Shown piece after piece: positions 46,024 through 54,855 of a stretch of DNA of 64,000 bases. Each line of letters opens with the position of its first letter. Position 1 is the stretch's first letter. Source of the stretch: an uncultured Lachnospiraceae bacterium (GTDB lineage: Bacteria; Bacillota; Clostridia; Lachnospirales; Lachnospiraceae); assembly GCA_948794795.1 (NCBI GenBank), contig CAQGLR010000015.1:23902-87901 (forward strand), given 5' to 3'. A program made the translations under genes and the position numbers. The notes under the pieces were generated by a model. That model was given only the letters and a program-made list of their open reading frames with translations. It was not told where the DNA came from and searched no databases.

Positions 46024-46323
46024 GACAGTCCTCTTTTCTGTAAATGGTTTGGTCAAAAATATTTTACACTAAAAAGGGAATCTGTCATGGATTTTTTTAT
46101 TTTTTATGAATTTTCTTTATTAAAAGTATCTAAAAGGCTTGTTTTGTATATTTTTTTCTTAAGTTCGCACCTATGGTTAAAGTACCCCTTTTGTGGAATT
46201 ATTGCTGGCAACTGGCATTGGAAACCTGCATACTAGCACTCTCAAAAGATAAATGGAAATTATTATATGAAAATTTATGAAACGGACGTGGTTACATACG
46301 GCAATTTCCTGGTTTCCATTGTC

Positions 46324-46469
46324 TTATTTACTATACCATACAAAATAAAAAGAAGCTGCCATAATAAGAATGACAAATACAAGATATAGTATTTTAATAA
46401 AATAAAATTTTCTATATCCTGTATTGTCTTTTCTTAATGTGGCAACCTCAATTAATGATAAATTTCCTG
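46324..46469 (-). pseudogene. Out-of-frame membrane-anchor tail downstream of paralog B
   Basis: In a frame different from paralog B and continuing without a start of its own, the DNA encodes LRKDNTGYRKFYFIKILYLV followed by FVILIMAASFYFVWYSK and a stop. This is a transmembrane helix with flanking basic residues. It may be the former C-terminal anchor of paralog B, cut off by a frameshift near 46490. Confidence 0.45.
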
Positions 46470-48740
46470 TTAATATCCTGTTGGTACTTCCATCTCCTCT
46501 GTCCCAGCATAAGACCACAGTCCAGAAAATTCTGTGTCTAGTGATGCCGCCAGGTCCAGTTTCAAAGCAGGACGTATGGCACAATCCTTTTCATCAACAC
46601 TTACATAAAAGATACCCAGGTCATCTTCCACCCACATTACACTGCCATTATAATGCCCTGGTGAACGCAGGCACCAATTATCTATATCTATACCCTGGGC
46701 TTTTGCATAAATACTTGGTTTGGCATAATATGTCATTAAATGCTCATAATACTTTCTGCCAGAACCAATTTTAAATCCATATTTCTTAGCTTCATCATCA
46801 TATGTTTCTGATTTAGACAGAAGAAATATTTTATCATATGTATCATTCCCGCCATCTGCGCCATAATCAATATTACCTTTGTTTTCTACAAAAGATTCTT
46901 TGATAAGCAGCTGTTCATGCACCCCAAAAGCAGTATCTATAAAATTCTCTTTACTGTAATCCTTATCCTGTATATTACCAGAAGCATCATATCCATTAAG
47001 CCAGCTTCTTATTGTGCTCCCTTCCCATGTCACATCTTCATGTTTTACATGGTACTGCTTACCATCTAATACCTTATCAGACAATAAAAACACCTCAGAA
47101 CCATTTACAGATAAAACTTTCCACTTAACCGGCTGGTATTTAAAATAATGGTAGTCTGTATTATTTTTCCAACTGTAATAATAATATGATTTTGATATAT
47201 ATGTTGCATCCTTCTTTTTCATTCTCTTGTATTTATTACCATCTATTACAATATCCCCATGCTTATCCCAGCCCGTAGCATTCTGTAGTGTCTGGTATAA
47301 TTCATCATCTTTAACCAAATCATCATTTTCCAGAAATTCTTCTGGTAATGAAGTATATTTTTTATTATCTGGGACCACCTCTGCCTGTGGATAACTTCCA
47401 AACCATACAAAATCCCATGTTATTGTTGCCCAGTCTTCCAAAATACTGTCTGGTACAATACGTGGACTGGACAAAATAAGATTTCTAGTATCCTTTAATA
47501 TATCATAGGAACCTGTTTGTAATTCCCCTCCTTCTTCCTCTGCTTTGCCATCACTGCACACTGTCCCTGCATAAGACCAAAGCTTTGAGGATAATGTATC
47601 TGATGGCAGTCCAGTTTCCAGTTTTAAAGCAGGACGCACACCACAATCCTTATATCCAGTATAAATCCCAAAACCGTCAGCTCTGCCATAACAATTTGCA
47701 TATACTGCATAATTGCCATAATAACCTGGCGAACGTAGCCACCACCAGCAGTTTCCTACAGAACCAGCTGTACGGTCTTTATAATTATATATACCTGGTT
47801 CATACAAAACACCCATAGCCTTCGCATAAACACTTGACTTTGCCACACGTGCTTCATCTTCTTTTTCACTACTAGCAAAAAATCCATATTCATGGGCAGC
47901 ACCAGTATATACTTCTGATTCAGACAAAAGAAATATTTTATCATATGTATCATTTCCTCCATCTGTACCATAATTAATATTATCTTTATTTTCTACAATA
48001 GTTTCTTTAATAACTTGCTGTTCAGATATTCCAAAAGCAGTATCTATAAAATTCTTACTGTTACTATCCCCCTCCTGCATACCTGCAGAAGCACTATAGC
48101 CATTAAGCCAGCTCCTTATAGTGCTGTCTTCCCATGTTACATCTTCGTCTTTTATATGGTACTGCCTGTTATCTAATATCTTATCCGCCAGCAAAAATAT
48201 TTCAGAACCATTTACAGACAAAACCCGCCACTTAACTGGCTGGTATTTAAAATAATGGTAATCCTTTTTATTTTTCCAATGATAATAACAACCAAGGCTA
48301 GATGATGTATATATTGCATCCTTTTTCTTAATTCTCCGGTATTTGCTGTTTCCTATCACAATATCTCCCTGGTTATCCCAGCCTGTAGCTGACTGTAATG
48401 TCTGGTATAATAAATCATCCCTGGTTAAATCACCTGGTTGTAAAAGATTTTCTCGTAATTCTGTATACTCTTCATTAGCTGGAACAACCTCTGCCTGCGG
48501 ATAACTTCCAAACCATATGCAATCCCATGTTACTTTCTGTCCCGCTTCCATACTGCTGTCTGGTACAATACGTGGACCTGACAAAACAAGTTCCTTCTCT
48601 TTTACCTGCTTTAATTTTACACAGGAAGTACCTAGAAGCGCAGTTATAATTAAAACCATACACAATATTCCACTTATTAAATTTCTATATTTAATCTTTT
48701 TGTATAATATTTTATGTAATTTGACATCTAGTCTTTTCAT
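46470..48740 (-). CDS. Secreted protein with two DUF6273-type domains (paralog B)
   Basis: 756 residues from MKRLDVKLHK (ATG at 48738-48740), chosen because paralog C starts with the aligned MKRQESKLYK; starts at 48749 or 48776 are possible. Signal segment, then two complete DUF6273-type domains in tandem. Domain 1 ends NCWWWLRSPGYYGNYAVY ... DCGVRPALKLET; domain 2 ends DNWCLRSPGHYNGSVMWV ... DCAIRPALKLDL. The two copies share a frame of about 340 residues but differ in this segment. The protein ends abruptly after SYAGTEEMEVPTGY. Confidence 0.82.
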   Translation of the reverse strand: MKRLDVKLHKILYKKIKYRNLISGILCMVLIITALLGTSCVKLKQVKEKELVLSGPRIVPDSSMEAGQKVTWDCIWFGSYPQAEVVPANEEYTELRENLLQPGDLTRDDLLYQTLQSATGWDNQGDIVIGNSKYRRIKKKDAIYTSSSLGCYYHWKNKKDYHYFKYQPVKWRVLSVNGSEIFLLADKILDNRQYHIKDEDVTWEDSTIRSWLNGYSASAGMQEGDSNSKNFIDTAFGISEQQVIKETIVENKDNINYGTDGGNDTYDKIFLLSESEVYTGAAHEYGFFASSEKEDEARVAKSSVYAKAMGVLYEPGIYNYKDRTAGSVGNCWWWLRSPGYYGNYAVYANCYGRADGFGIYTGYKDCGVRPALKLETGLPSDTLSSKLWSYAGTVCSDGKAEEEGGELQTGSYDILKDTRNLILSSPRIVPDSILEDWATITWDFVWFGSYPQAEVVPDNKKYTSLPEEFLENDDLVKDDELYQTLQNATGWDKHGDIVIDGNKYKRMKKKDATYISKSYYYYSWKNNTDYHYFKYQPVKWKVLSVNGSEVFLLSDKVLDGKQYHVKHEDVTWEGSTIRSWLNGYDASGNIQDKDYSKENFIDTAFGVHEQLLIKESFVENKGNIDYGADGGNDTYDKIFLLSKSETYDDEAKKYGFKIGSGRKYYEHLMTYYAKPSIYAKAQGIDIDNWCLRSPGHYNGSVMWVEDDLGIFYVSVDEKDCAIRPALKLDLAASLDTEFSGLWSYAGTEEMEVPTGY

Positions 48741-48855
48741 TAGTTCCATGCCTTTCCCTGTCCCAGTCTTTTTCACAATAAAAGTATTTATAAAATATAG
48801 TTTATAATAAAATATTAGTTACCATAAATACTTCTGAAACACTGCTCTAATTTTA

Positions 48856-50628
48856 CTATAATGCAATATATAATGCTTTTCCTGTCATTCCTCTTGCAAT
48901 AAATATTTTAGAATATAACTTCTTTTTTGTTTTATCTATTTTCACCTTAATATTAACTGCCCCCTTGCCAAAAGCGTTATTTCCTACACTTCCAGCAGAC
49001 AGTTTTTTTGTTTTTACAACTATATATCTAAGGTTTTCACATTGATAAAACGTCCTTGCTCCTATCTTTGTTACTTTAGATGGGATTATAATCTTATCTA
49101 GTGTAATACAGTTACTAAATGCCTCTGCCCCAATAACTTGCACATTTTCACCAATTATAACATTCTTAAGGCTTATGCAGCCAGAAAATGCACTTTTACC
49201 AATTGACTTGACATTTTTACCAATTTTAACTGTTTTAAGCTTTTCTCTTCCCATAAATGCCTCTTTACCAATAGAAACAACTTTATATGTCTTTCCTTTA
49301 AGCCTCACCGTATTTGGAATAACAAAACTTGCTACATCTTTTTTCTTGTTCTTTATATATTTCACAGTGTTGTTTTTACCAGTTCCTGTTATCATGTATA
49401 CTGCTTTTGTCTTTTTATCAACAACCTTGGAACCTTTATCTAACCTGTCTGCATAATCAATACTGCACACTGTCCCAGCATAAGCCCAGAGTTTAGAAGA
49501 TTCTGTATCCGGCAATGCTGACAAATCCAGTTTCAATGCAGGACGCACTCCATCTGTATAGTCTGTATTACCATATCTTGGACAGACTGAACCATAATAA
49601 TCTGTACAATCAACCACTCCAACGCTCTGGGGTGAACGGAGCCACCAGTTACAATTTCCCATATAACGCTGTGGGAAAACACAATTATAAGTCCCCATTG
49701 CCTTTGCATAAACACTTGAACCTGACCTGCGTGCTTCATCATATTTATAACGGTTAGAAATAAAACCATATGCATTAGCATTATCTGTATATGTTTCTAA
49801 TGCTGATAGAAAAAACACTTTATCATTTGTATTATTTCCACCATTTATTTTCCCACTAACAGTATTCTTATTATCTACAAGCGTTTCTTTAACAGCCTGC
49901 TGTCCAGATATTCCAAAAGCTGTATTTATAAAGTTCTTCTTACTATAATCCTTGTTCTGTATATTAGAAGAAGCCCCATATCCGTTAAGCCAGCTCCTTA
50001 TAGTACTTTCTTCCCATGTTATAGCCTCTTTATATACTGTATTATACTGTTGCGCATCTAATACCTTATCTGCCAGCAAAAGAGCCTCCGTTCCTTCTAT
50101 GGCCAAAACCCTCCATTTAATTGGCTGGTATTTAAAATAATGGTATTCTGTTTCATTTTTCCATTGATAATTTGATGAAGTTAACGCATATGGTATATAG
50201 GTTGCATCCTCTTTCTTAATTCTTCGGTATTTATTACCATCTATAACAATATCACCCTGCTCATCCCAGCCTGTAGCTGACTGTAATGTCTGGTACAATA
50301 CATTATCCCTGGTTAAATCACCACTTTGCAGAAGTTCTTTTGCCAATGCTGTATACTCCTCATTGTCTGGAACAACCTCCGCCTGCGGATAACTCCCAAA
50401 CCATATACAATCCCATGTCACATTCTGCCCTGCTTCCATACTGCTGTCTGGTACAATACGTGGATTAGACAATATCTTTTCCTCTGCTTCTGCCTTCTTT
50501 GGCTGTATAAAAGAAATACCAGAAAACATATTTATTAGCAAAATACCACACAATATTATATTTACCAGTCTTCTGCATTTACTTCTTACTTTTACTATTT
50601 TATATAGTTTGCTTTCTTGTCTTTTCAT
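48856..50628 (-). CDS. Secreted DUF6273-type protein with BspA-like repeats (paralog C)
   Basis: 590 residues. Signal peptide (LVNIILCGILLINMFSGISF). DUF6273-type domain at about 50-395, ending NCNWWLRSPQSVGVVDCT ... TDGVRPALKLDL. Then directly, without the helical and Ig regions of paralog A, the same C-terminal LRR_5 module (VVDKKTKAVYMITGTGKNNT ... IGKEAFMGREKLKTVKIGKN ... IFIARGMTGKALYIAL). It looks like a minimal version of paralog A and seems intact. Confidence 0.85.
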   Translation of the reverse strand: MKRQESKLYKIVKVRSKCRRLVNIILCGILLINMFSGISFIQPKKAEAEEKILSNPRIVPDSSMEAGQNVTWDCIWFGSYPQAEVVPDNEEYTALAKELLQSGDLTRDNVLYQTLQSATGWDEQGDIVIDGNKYRRIKKEDATYIPYALTSSNYQWKNETEYHYFKYQPIKWRVLAIEGTEALLLADKVLDAQQYNTVYKEAITWEESTIRSWLNGYGASSNIQNKDYSKKNFINTAFGISGQQAVKETLVDNKNTVSGKINGGNNTNDKVFFLSALETYTDNANAYGFISNRYKYDEARRSGSSVYAKAMGTYNCVFPQRYMGNCNWWLRSPQSVGVVDCTDYYGSVCPRYGNTDYTDGVRPALKLDLSALPDTESSKLWAYAGTVCSIDYADRLDKGSKVVDKKTKAVYMITGTGKNNTVKYIKNKKKDVASFVIPNTVRLKGKTYKVVSIGKEAFMGREKLKTVKIGKNVKSIGKSAFSGCISLKNVIIGENVQVIGAEAFSNCITLDKIIIPSKVTKIGARTFYQCENLRYIVVKTKKLSAGSVGNNAFGKGAVNIKVKIDKTKKKLYSKIFIARGMTGKALYIAL

Positions 50629-50787
50629 TAGTTATATTCCTTTCTTAATCTAATTACTTTAACTTTCTAATTATTCTCCAGTCTTTGCCACAAAACATAG
50701 TTTTATATGTTTTTCCATATTAAAAAGCTTTTTAACACTAATAACTTTTACCAAATTTTACAAATATAATATAACCATTCATTATAT

Positions 50788-51921
50788 CTATCTTATATAT
50801 CTTACAGATTCTTTATATGTCCCATCACTACACACTGTTCCCGCATAAGCCCATAGATGTGAAAATGCTGCATCTTGCATCCTGGTAAAATCTAAATTTA
50901 AAGCAGGACGCACACCATAATGACACATATGGACATCATAGGAAATCCCGCCATGAGGACATACTTTTACTGCATTAGTGTTATACTTGCCAGGTGTACG
51001 GAGCCACCACCAGCAATTTTCTATATTAATATCTAAAACATCAGCACAAACACAAGTTCCCATAGCTTTTGCATAAACGCTTGATGCAGCCCCACACGCT
51101 TCATCTTCTTTATCATTCCCAGAAACAAAACCGTACAATTTGGCAGCATCAGTATATATTTCTGATTCTGACAGAAGAAATATTTTATCCTGTGTATCAT
51201 TTCCACCATCTGTACCATAATTAAAATTGTTTTTATTTTCTACAAAAGTTTCTTTGATAAGCTGCTGTCCGGATATGCCAAAAGCAATATCTATAAAATT
51301 CTTCCTGCTATAATCCTTGTTTTGAATATTAAAAGAGACACCATATCCATCCAGCCAGCTTCTTATAGTGCTTCCCTCCCATGTTACAGGCTCATATTTT
51401 GTATGGTACTGTTTATTATCTAATACCCTGTCTGCCAATAAAAATACCTCCATACCATTTACAGACAAAACCCTCCATTTAACTGGCTGGTACTTAAAAT
51501 AATGGTACCCTGTTTCATTCTCCCATTGGTAATATGTAAAATAAGTTGATGTATAATTGGCATCCCTTTTCCTGATTCGCCGGTATTTATTACCACCTGT
51601 CACGATATCTCCCTGGGTATCCCACCCTGTAACTGTCTGCAGCACCTGGTATAACCCTTCATCCCTTATTAAATCACCCATTTGCAAAAAACTTTTTGGT
51701 AATGCTGTATATTTCCTATCGGAAGAAATTATCTCTGCCTGTGGATAACTTCCAAACCATATACAATCCCATGTAACTTTCTGCCCTGTCTGCATACTAT
51801 TATCTGGTATAATACGTGGATTAGAAAGTATATTTCCATTTACTTCTGTCTGCTTTGGCGTCATAAAAGAAACACCAGGAATTCCAGTTACAGATAAACT
51901 TTCACGCATAATTTTATCCAT
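50788..51921 (-). CDS. DUF6273-type protein, signal peptide lost (paralog D)
   Basis: 377 residues from the first usable ATG. The domain is intact and ends NCWWWLRTPGKYNTNAVKV ... HYGVRPALNLDF. The equivalent of the paralog start lies further up at 51978 (MEKPDNKLYKITGEGEM) but is separated by an in-frame TAG at codon 18, and the hydrophobic segment present in the others is missing. As it stands the product would not be exported, so the gene is probably decaying. Confidence 0.65.
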   Translation of the reverse strand: MDKIMRESLSVTGIPGVSFMTPKQTEVNGNILSNPRIIPDNSMQTGQKVTWDCIWFGSYPQAEIISSDRKYTALPKSFLQMGDLIRDEGLYQVLQTVTGWDTQGDIVTGGNKYRRIRKRDANYTSTYFTYYQWENETGYHYFKYQPVKWRVLSVNGMEVFLLADRVLDNKQYHTKYEPVTWEGSTIRSWLDGYGVSFNIQNKDYSRKNFIDIAFGISGQQLIKETFVENKNNFNYGTDGGNDTQDKIFLLSESEIYTDAAKLYGFVSGNDKEDEACGAASSVYAKAMGTCVCADVLDINIENCWWWLRTPGKYNTNAVKVCPHGGISYDVHMCHYGVRPALNLDFTRMQDAAFSHLWAYAGTVCSDGTYKESVRYIR

Positions 51922-52090
51922 TTTCTACATTTCCCCCTCTCCCGTTATTTTATATAATTTATTATCTGGTTTTTCCATAATTCCCTGTTTCTTTTTGGCA
52001 TCCTTAATTTTTTGTTGCTTTTACATTCTTTATAATATACAAATATATTTTAACATTTTTTCCTTGCCAGGTATATAATTAAAATAATAA

Positions 52091-52135
52091 AATCCATATA
52101 TTGCCTACTAATTATTAATAAACAATATATGGATT
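52091..52135 (-). terminator. Duplicate of the paralog A terminator
   Basis: Stem AATCCATATATTG / CAATATATGGATT. The surrounding 95 bp (52052-52144) match 40706-40798 closely. The one stem difference (C-G there, T-A here) is compensated on both arms. It follows the broken end of paralog E. Confidence 0.75.
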
Positions 52136-52269
52136 ATTTTAATACCAGACTATTTATCCGCCCTTTATCAAGAAGATAAAACATGCCTGGCCTATTACAA
52201 ATATTCAAAAGCCTGTTTTCTTCGGTTCTATAATCTTTGCTGGTTTCATTTTAAAATATCCTAAACCAT

Positions 52270-52493
52270 TCCACTGGCCTTAGATGGTGGAATCACCTCC
52301 TCATTAATAATCATATCAGCTAAAAATATTTCATAAGAATTATCAAATACTTTTTTCTTACAGCATGCCATAGACCATAAGTATCTTTTAATCCTCTATA
52401 ATCACTAAGTACTATACTTGACGAATCACAATGTTCCAAGAGATTATGGTAAGTATTATTCCTTTCAACAAAATTAACATGTTGCTCTATATA
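52270..52493 (-). pseudogene. Remnant of the helical region of paralog E
   Basis: Downstream of the paralog E stop, the same frame continues as YIEQHVNFVERNNTYHNLLE, HCDSSSIVLSDYRGLKDTYG, LWHAVRKK, and after a frameshift VFDNSYEIFLADMIINEEVI. Paralog A has at the same place YIEEHASFAQKDNVGHNFGE, YCDLSDMTLRDYGELENEYG, LWYDDRKK, LLDSPYETVIADMVINETVV. So paralog E was once an A-type long protein; one TAG and one frameshift are visible before homology ends near 52270. Confidence 0.8.
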
Positions 52494-53675
52494 CTAATCC
52501 TCTGATATTGCATCCTCCACAGTCCCATCACTACACACTGTCCCTGCATAAGACCAAAGATTAGAGGACGCTGCGTCTGGCACCGGAGCAAGGTTAAGAT
52601 TCAAAGCAGGACGTACACCACGGCTAGGATTGTTGACCATACTATATTGGTTAATAAAGCCATCATATTCCACTCCAGATGCATAACGGCTATTATAACC
52701 TGGTGAACGTAACCACCACCAGCAGTTTCCTGCATAACCGTCTGAAAAAATACCACTATATGTTCCCATAGCTTTCGCATAAACACTTGAGCATGCACTA
52801 TTTGATTCATTAGTTTCATCATTTATACAAACAAACCCATATTTATCTTTATATGTTTCTGAGCCTGAAAGAAGAAATACTTTATCATGTGTATTATTTC
52901 CACCATCTGTATCCCACTCAAAATTATCTTTATTTTTAACATATGTTTCTTTAATAGCCTGTTTTTCATATGTTCCAAAAGCAGTATCAATAAAATTCCC
53001 ACTACTATAATCCTGGTTCTGTATATTTGCAGAAGCATTATATCCATTCAGCCAGCTTCTTATAGTGCTTCCTTCCCATGTAACATTCTCATCTTTTGTA
53101 TGATATTGCTTGTCATCTAATACCTTATCTGCCAGCAAAAATGCCTTAGACCCATTTACAGATAAAACCCTCCATTTAATTGGCTGGTATTTAAAATAAT
53201 GATACTCTGTTCCACTTTTCCATTTATAATACCCATAACCTATTGATTCATAAGTTGCATTCTCTTTTTTTACTCTCCGATATTTTTCACCACTTACCAC
53301 AATATCACCCTGCCCGTCCCAGCCTGTAGCTGACTGCAGTGTCTGGTATAGTGCATCATCCTGTATTAAGCCACTTTCTTCAAAAACCTTTTCTGGTAAT
53401 GCTGTATATTCACTGCCAGCTGGTACTACTTCTGCCTGTGGGTAACTTCCAAACCAGATACAGTCCCATACCACACTTTTGTATAGTACAATACGTGGAT
53501 TAGACAGTTTACTTTCCTCTGCTTCTGCAATATTGGGCTGTTCAAAAGAAATACCATAAAATACAGTTATAATTAAAACAGCACACAACATTATGCTTAT
53601 ACAGCTTTTAAATCTGCTCTTCACATGTCCTCCCTCTAAAATTATTTTTTGTAATTTATTATCTTGTTTCTTCAT
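52494..53675 (-). CDS. DUF6273-type secreted protein, C-terminally truncated (paralog E)
   Basis: 393 residues from MKKQDNKLQK (ATG at 53673-53675, with AAGGGG upstream); an upstream in-frame start at 53747 lacks support from the paralogs. Signal segment FKSCISIMLCAVLIITVFYG. The domain is complete, ending NCWWWLRSPGYNSRYASG ... SRGVRPALNLNL. A TAG ends it after VEDAISED, exactly where paralog A continues into its helical region. It could still be secreted as a single-domain protein. Confidence 0.7.
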   Translation of the reverse strand: MKKQDNKLQKIILEGGHVKSRFKSCISIMLCAVLIITVFYGISFEQPNIAEAEESKLSNPRIVLYKSVVWDCIWFGSYPQAEVVPAGSEYTALPEKVFEESGLIQDDALYQTLQSATGWDGQGDIVVSGEKYRRVKKENATYESIGYGYYKWKSGTEYHYFKYQPIKWRVLSVNGSKAFLLADKVLDDKQYHTKDENVTWEGSTIRSWLNGYNASANIQNQDYSSGNFIDTAFGTYEKQAIKETYVKNKDNFEWDTDGGNNTHDKVFLLSGSETYKDKYGFVCINDETNESNSACSSVYAKAMGTYSGIFSDGYAGNCWWWLRSPGYNSRYASGVEYDGFINQYSMVNNPSRGVRPALNLNLAPVPDAASSNLWSYAGTVCSDGTVEDAISED

Positions 53676-53853
53676 CAATTTCCCCTTTTCCTCTGCCAGA
53701 AATTCCCTGGAAGATAAGTTTATTAACGCCCTTATCCTTTCAAACACGTCCTGGACTTTTATGTATTTTTATTATTTATATCCAGATAATTGTCAAGTGG
53801 ATATTCTCAATCCGCTTGGCTTTCTCTAAACAACAATATTAATAAGATAAAGT

Positions 53854-53979
53854 TTATACCACAAGTTTTACTGGGTCAATAATATATAATGCTTTTTCAG
53901 ACATTCCTTTTGCAGTAAAAATCTTAGAATATAATTTCCATTTACTTTTATCTGTTTTTACCCTAAGATTAACGTAAAC
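53854..53979 (-). pseudogene. C-terminal fragment of another DUF6273/LRR paralog
   Basis: Minus-strand frame VNLRVKTDKSKWKLYSKIF, TAKGMSEKALYIIDPVKLVV and stop matches the last 40 residues of paralog A (IRVKTDKTKKKLYSKIF, IARGMSEKVIYIAGSVKLVI). Nothing else of that gene remains; the sequence upstream switches abruptly to the Avd-like fragment. Confidence 0.82.
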
Positions 53980-54080
53980 CTGAACTTTTTAGGTGACTTG
54001 TCCGTAATTGTAAATATATAATCACACAAATCCTTTACTTTAACAATAACATACAATTCATCTTTTTCTTTTTTTCCCAT
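53958..54080 (-). pseudogene. N-terminal fragment of an Avd-like four-helix-bundle gene (DGR accessory)
   Basis: ATG at 54078-54080. It reads MGKKEKDELYVIVKVKDLCD then YIFTITDKSPKKFRFT, followed by LILG and a stop. The pattern (basic start, KxKxL-x2-YIFTITDKSPKKFRFT) matches my memory of the opening of bacterial Avd / four-helix-bundle proteins, where RLQN or similar normally follows; that continuation is replaced by the LRR tail fragment in another frame. No reverse transcriptase or template repeat is visible in the window. Assignment rests on this short stretch only. Confidence 0.6.
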
Positions 54081-54299
54081 AATACTCTCTTTTATCTGAA
54101 ATCCATCTAAAATACTTTACAAAAACTATCTGAAAGAATTTCTTTTTATACTGCCATACAGTAATATCAGTCTATTCTTTATAATTATACCTGTTTTGCT
54201 ATAAAATGGAAGTAAAAATTCCTAAATTAATGCAAATTTTGGGTTAATTACACATTTTGCAGAACACGATTTGATAGAAGATAACGAATAATGCAGCTA

Positions 54300-54760
54300 T
54301 TATGGAAAGACAGGGCATAGAATAATTATATCTCTAATTCCCTCCGTAATTATCTGTGACCTCCCGGAAACTATGGGCGCACCGTCTACATAAAGAATAA
54401 CTGTGGCCTCCATTTTCATCCCAGGATTCCAAGGGACTCCGAAGAATACAAGAAAATATACAGCGGACGTACTGCCTGTGGGCGTGTCAATGGCCGTGTC
54501 CCCAACGGCTACTGCCTGTAGCATCTAAAGATACGAGGAAAAGATCATTTCTCGTTCTGGACAATGCCCATTGGCATCTGGATGCAAGATACAAAGCTGC
54601 CAACCTGTATGCTGCCTGATTCGCAAACATAATAAAAAACTAAATCCCCGTCTGTAAAAAATACATTTTTAACAGGATTAATTACCATATCTTTTTTTCT
54701 AACCACTATTAGAAAATAACTCAAAAATAAGCATTTTTTATTCCTCCCTGAGACTCTCAA
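54300..54760 (-). other. Unrecognised sequence patch of raised GC
   Basis: Two overlapping-style frames on the minus strand (54760-54545, containing MVINPVKNVFFTDGDLVFYY; 54524-54300, containing MLQAVAVGDTAIDTPTGSTS) have no ribosome site and no paralog in the window. Base composition from about 54300 to 54640 is visibly richer in G and C than its surroundings. It is probably the wreck of a transferred gene; the family is unknown. Confidence 0.4.
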
Positions 54761-54855
54761 TCATATGGCATAATTTTTTATTAGCTTTTCATCAACTTTC
54801 CGGGACTACACTGTATTTTTATTGTACTGTAATGTTATTTATTAGTAGAATATAA

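Noticed and set aside
40822..53747. Many opposite-strand frames of 60-100 codons across the DUF6273 array
   Set aside because: They mirror the same conserved coding segments in each paralog and lack ribosome sites.
54300..54760. Two minus-strand frames considered as intact small genes
   Set aside because: No ribosome sites, odd composition and debris on both sides; recorded only as an unrecognised patch.
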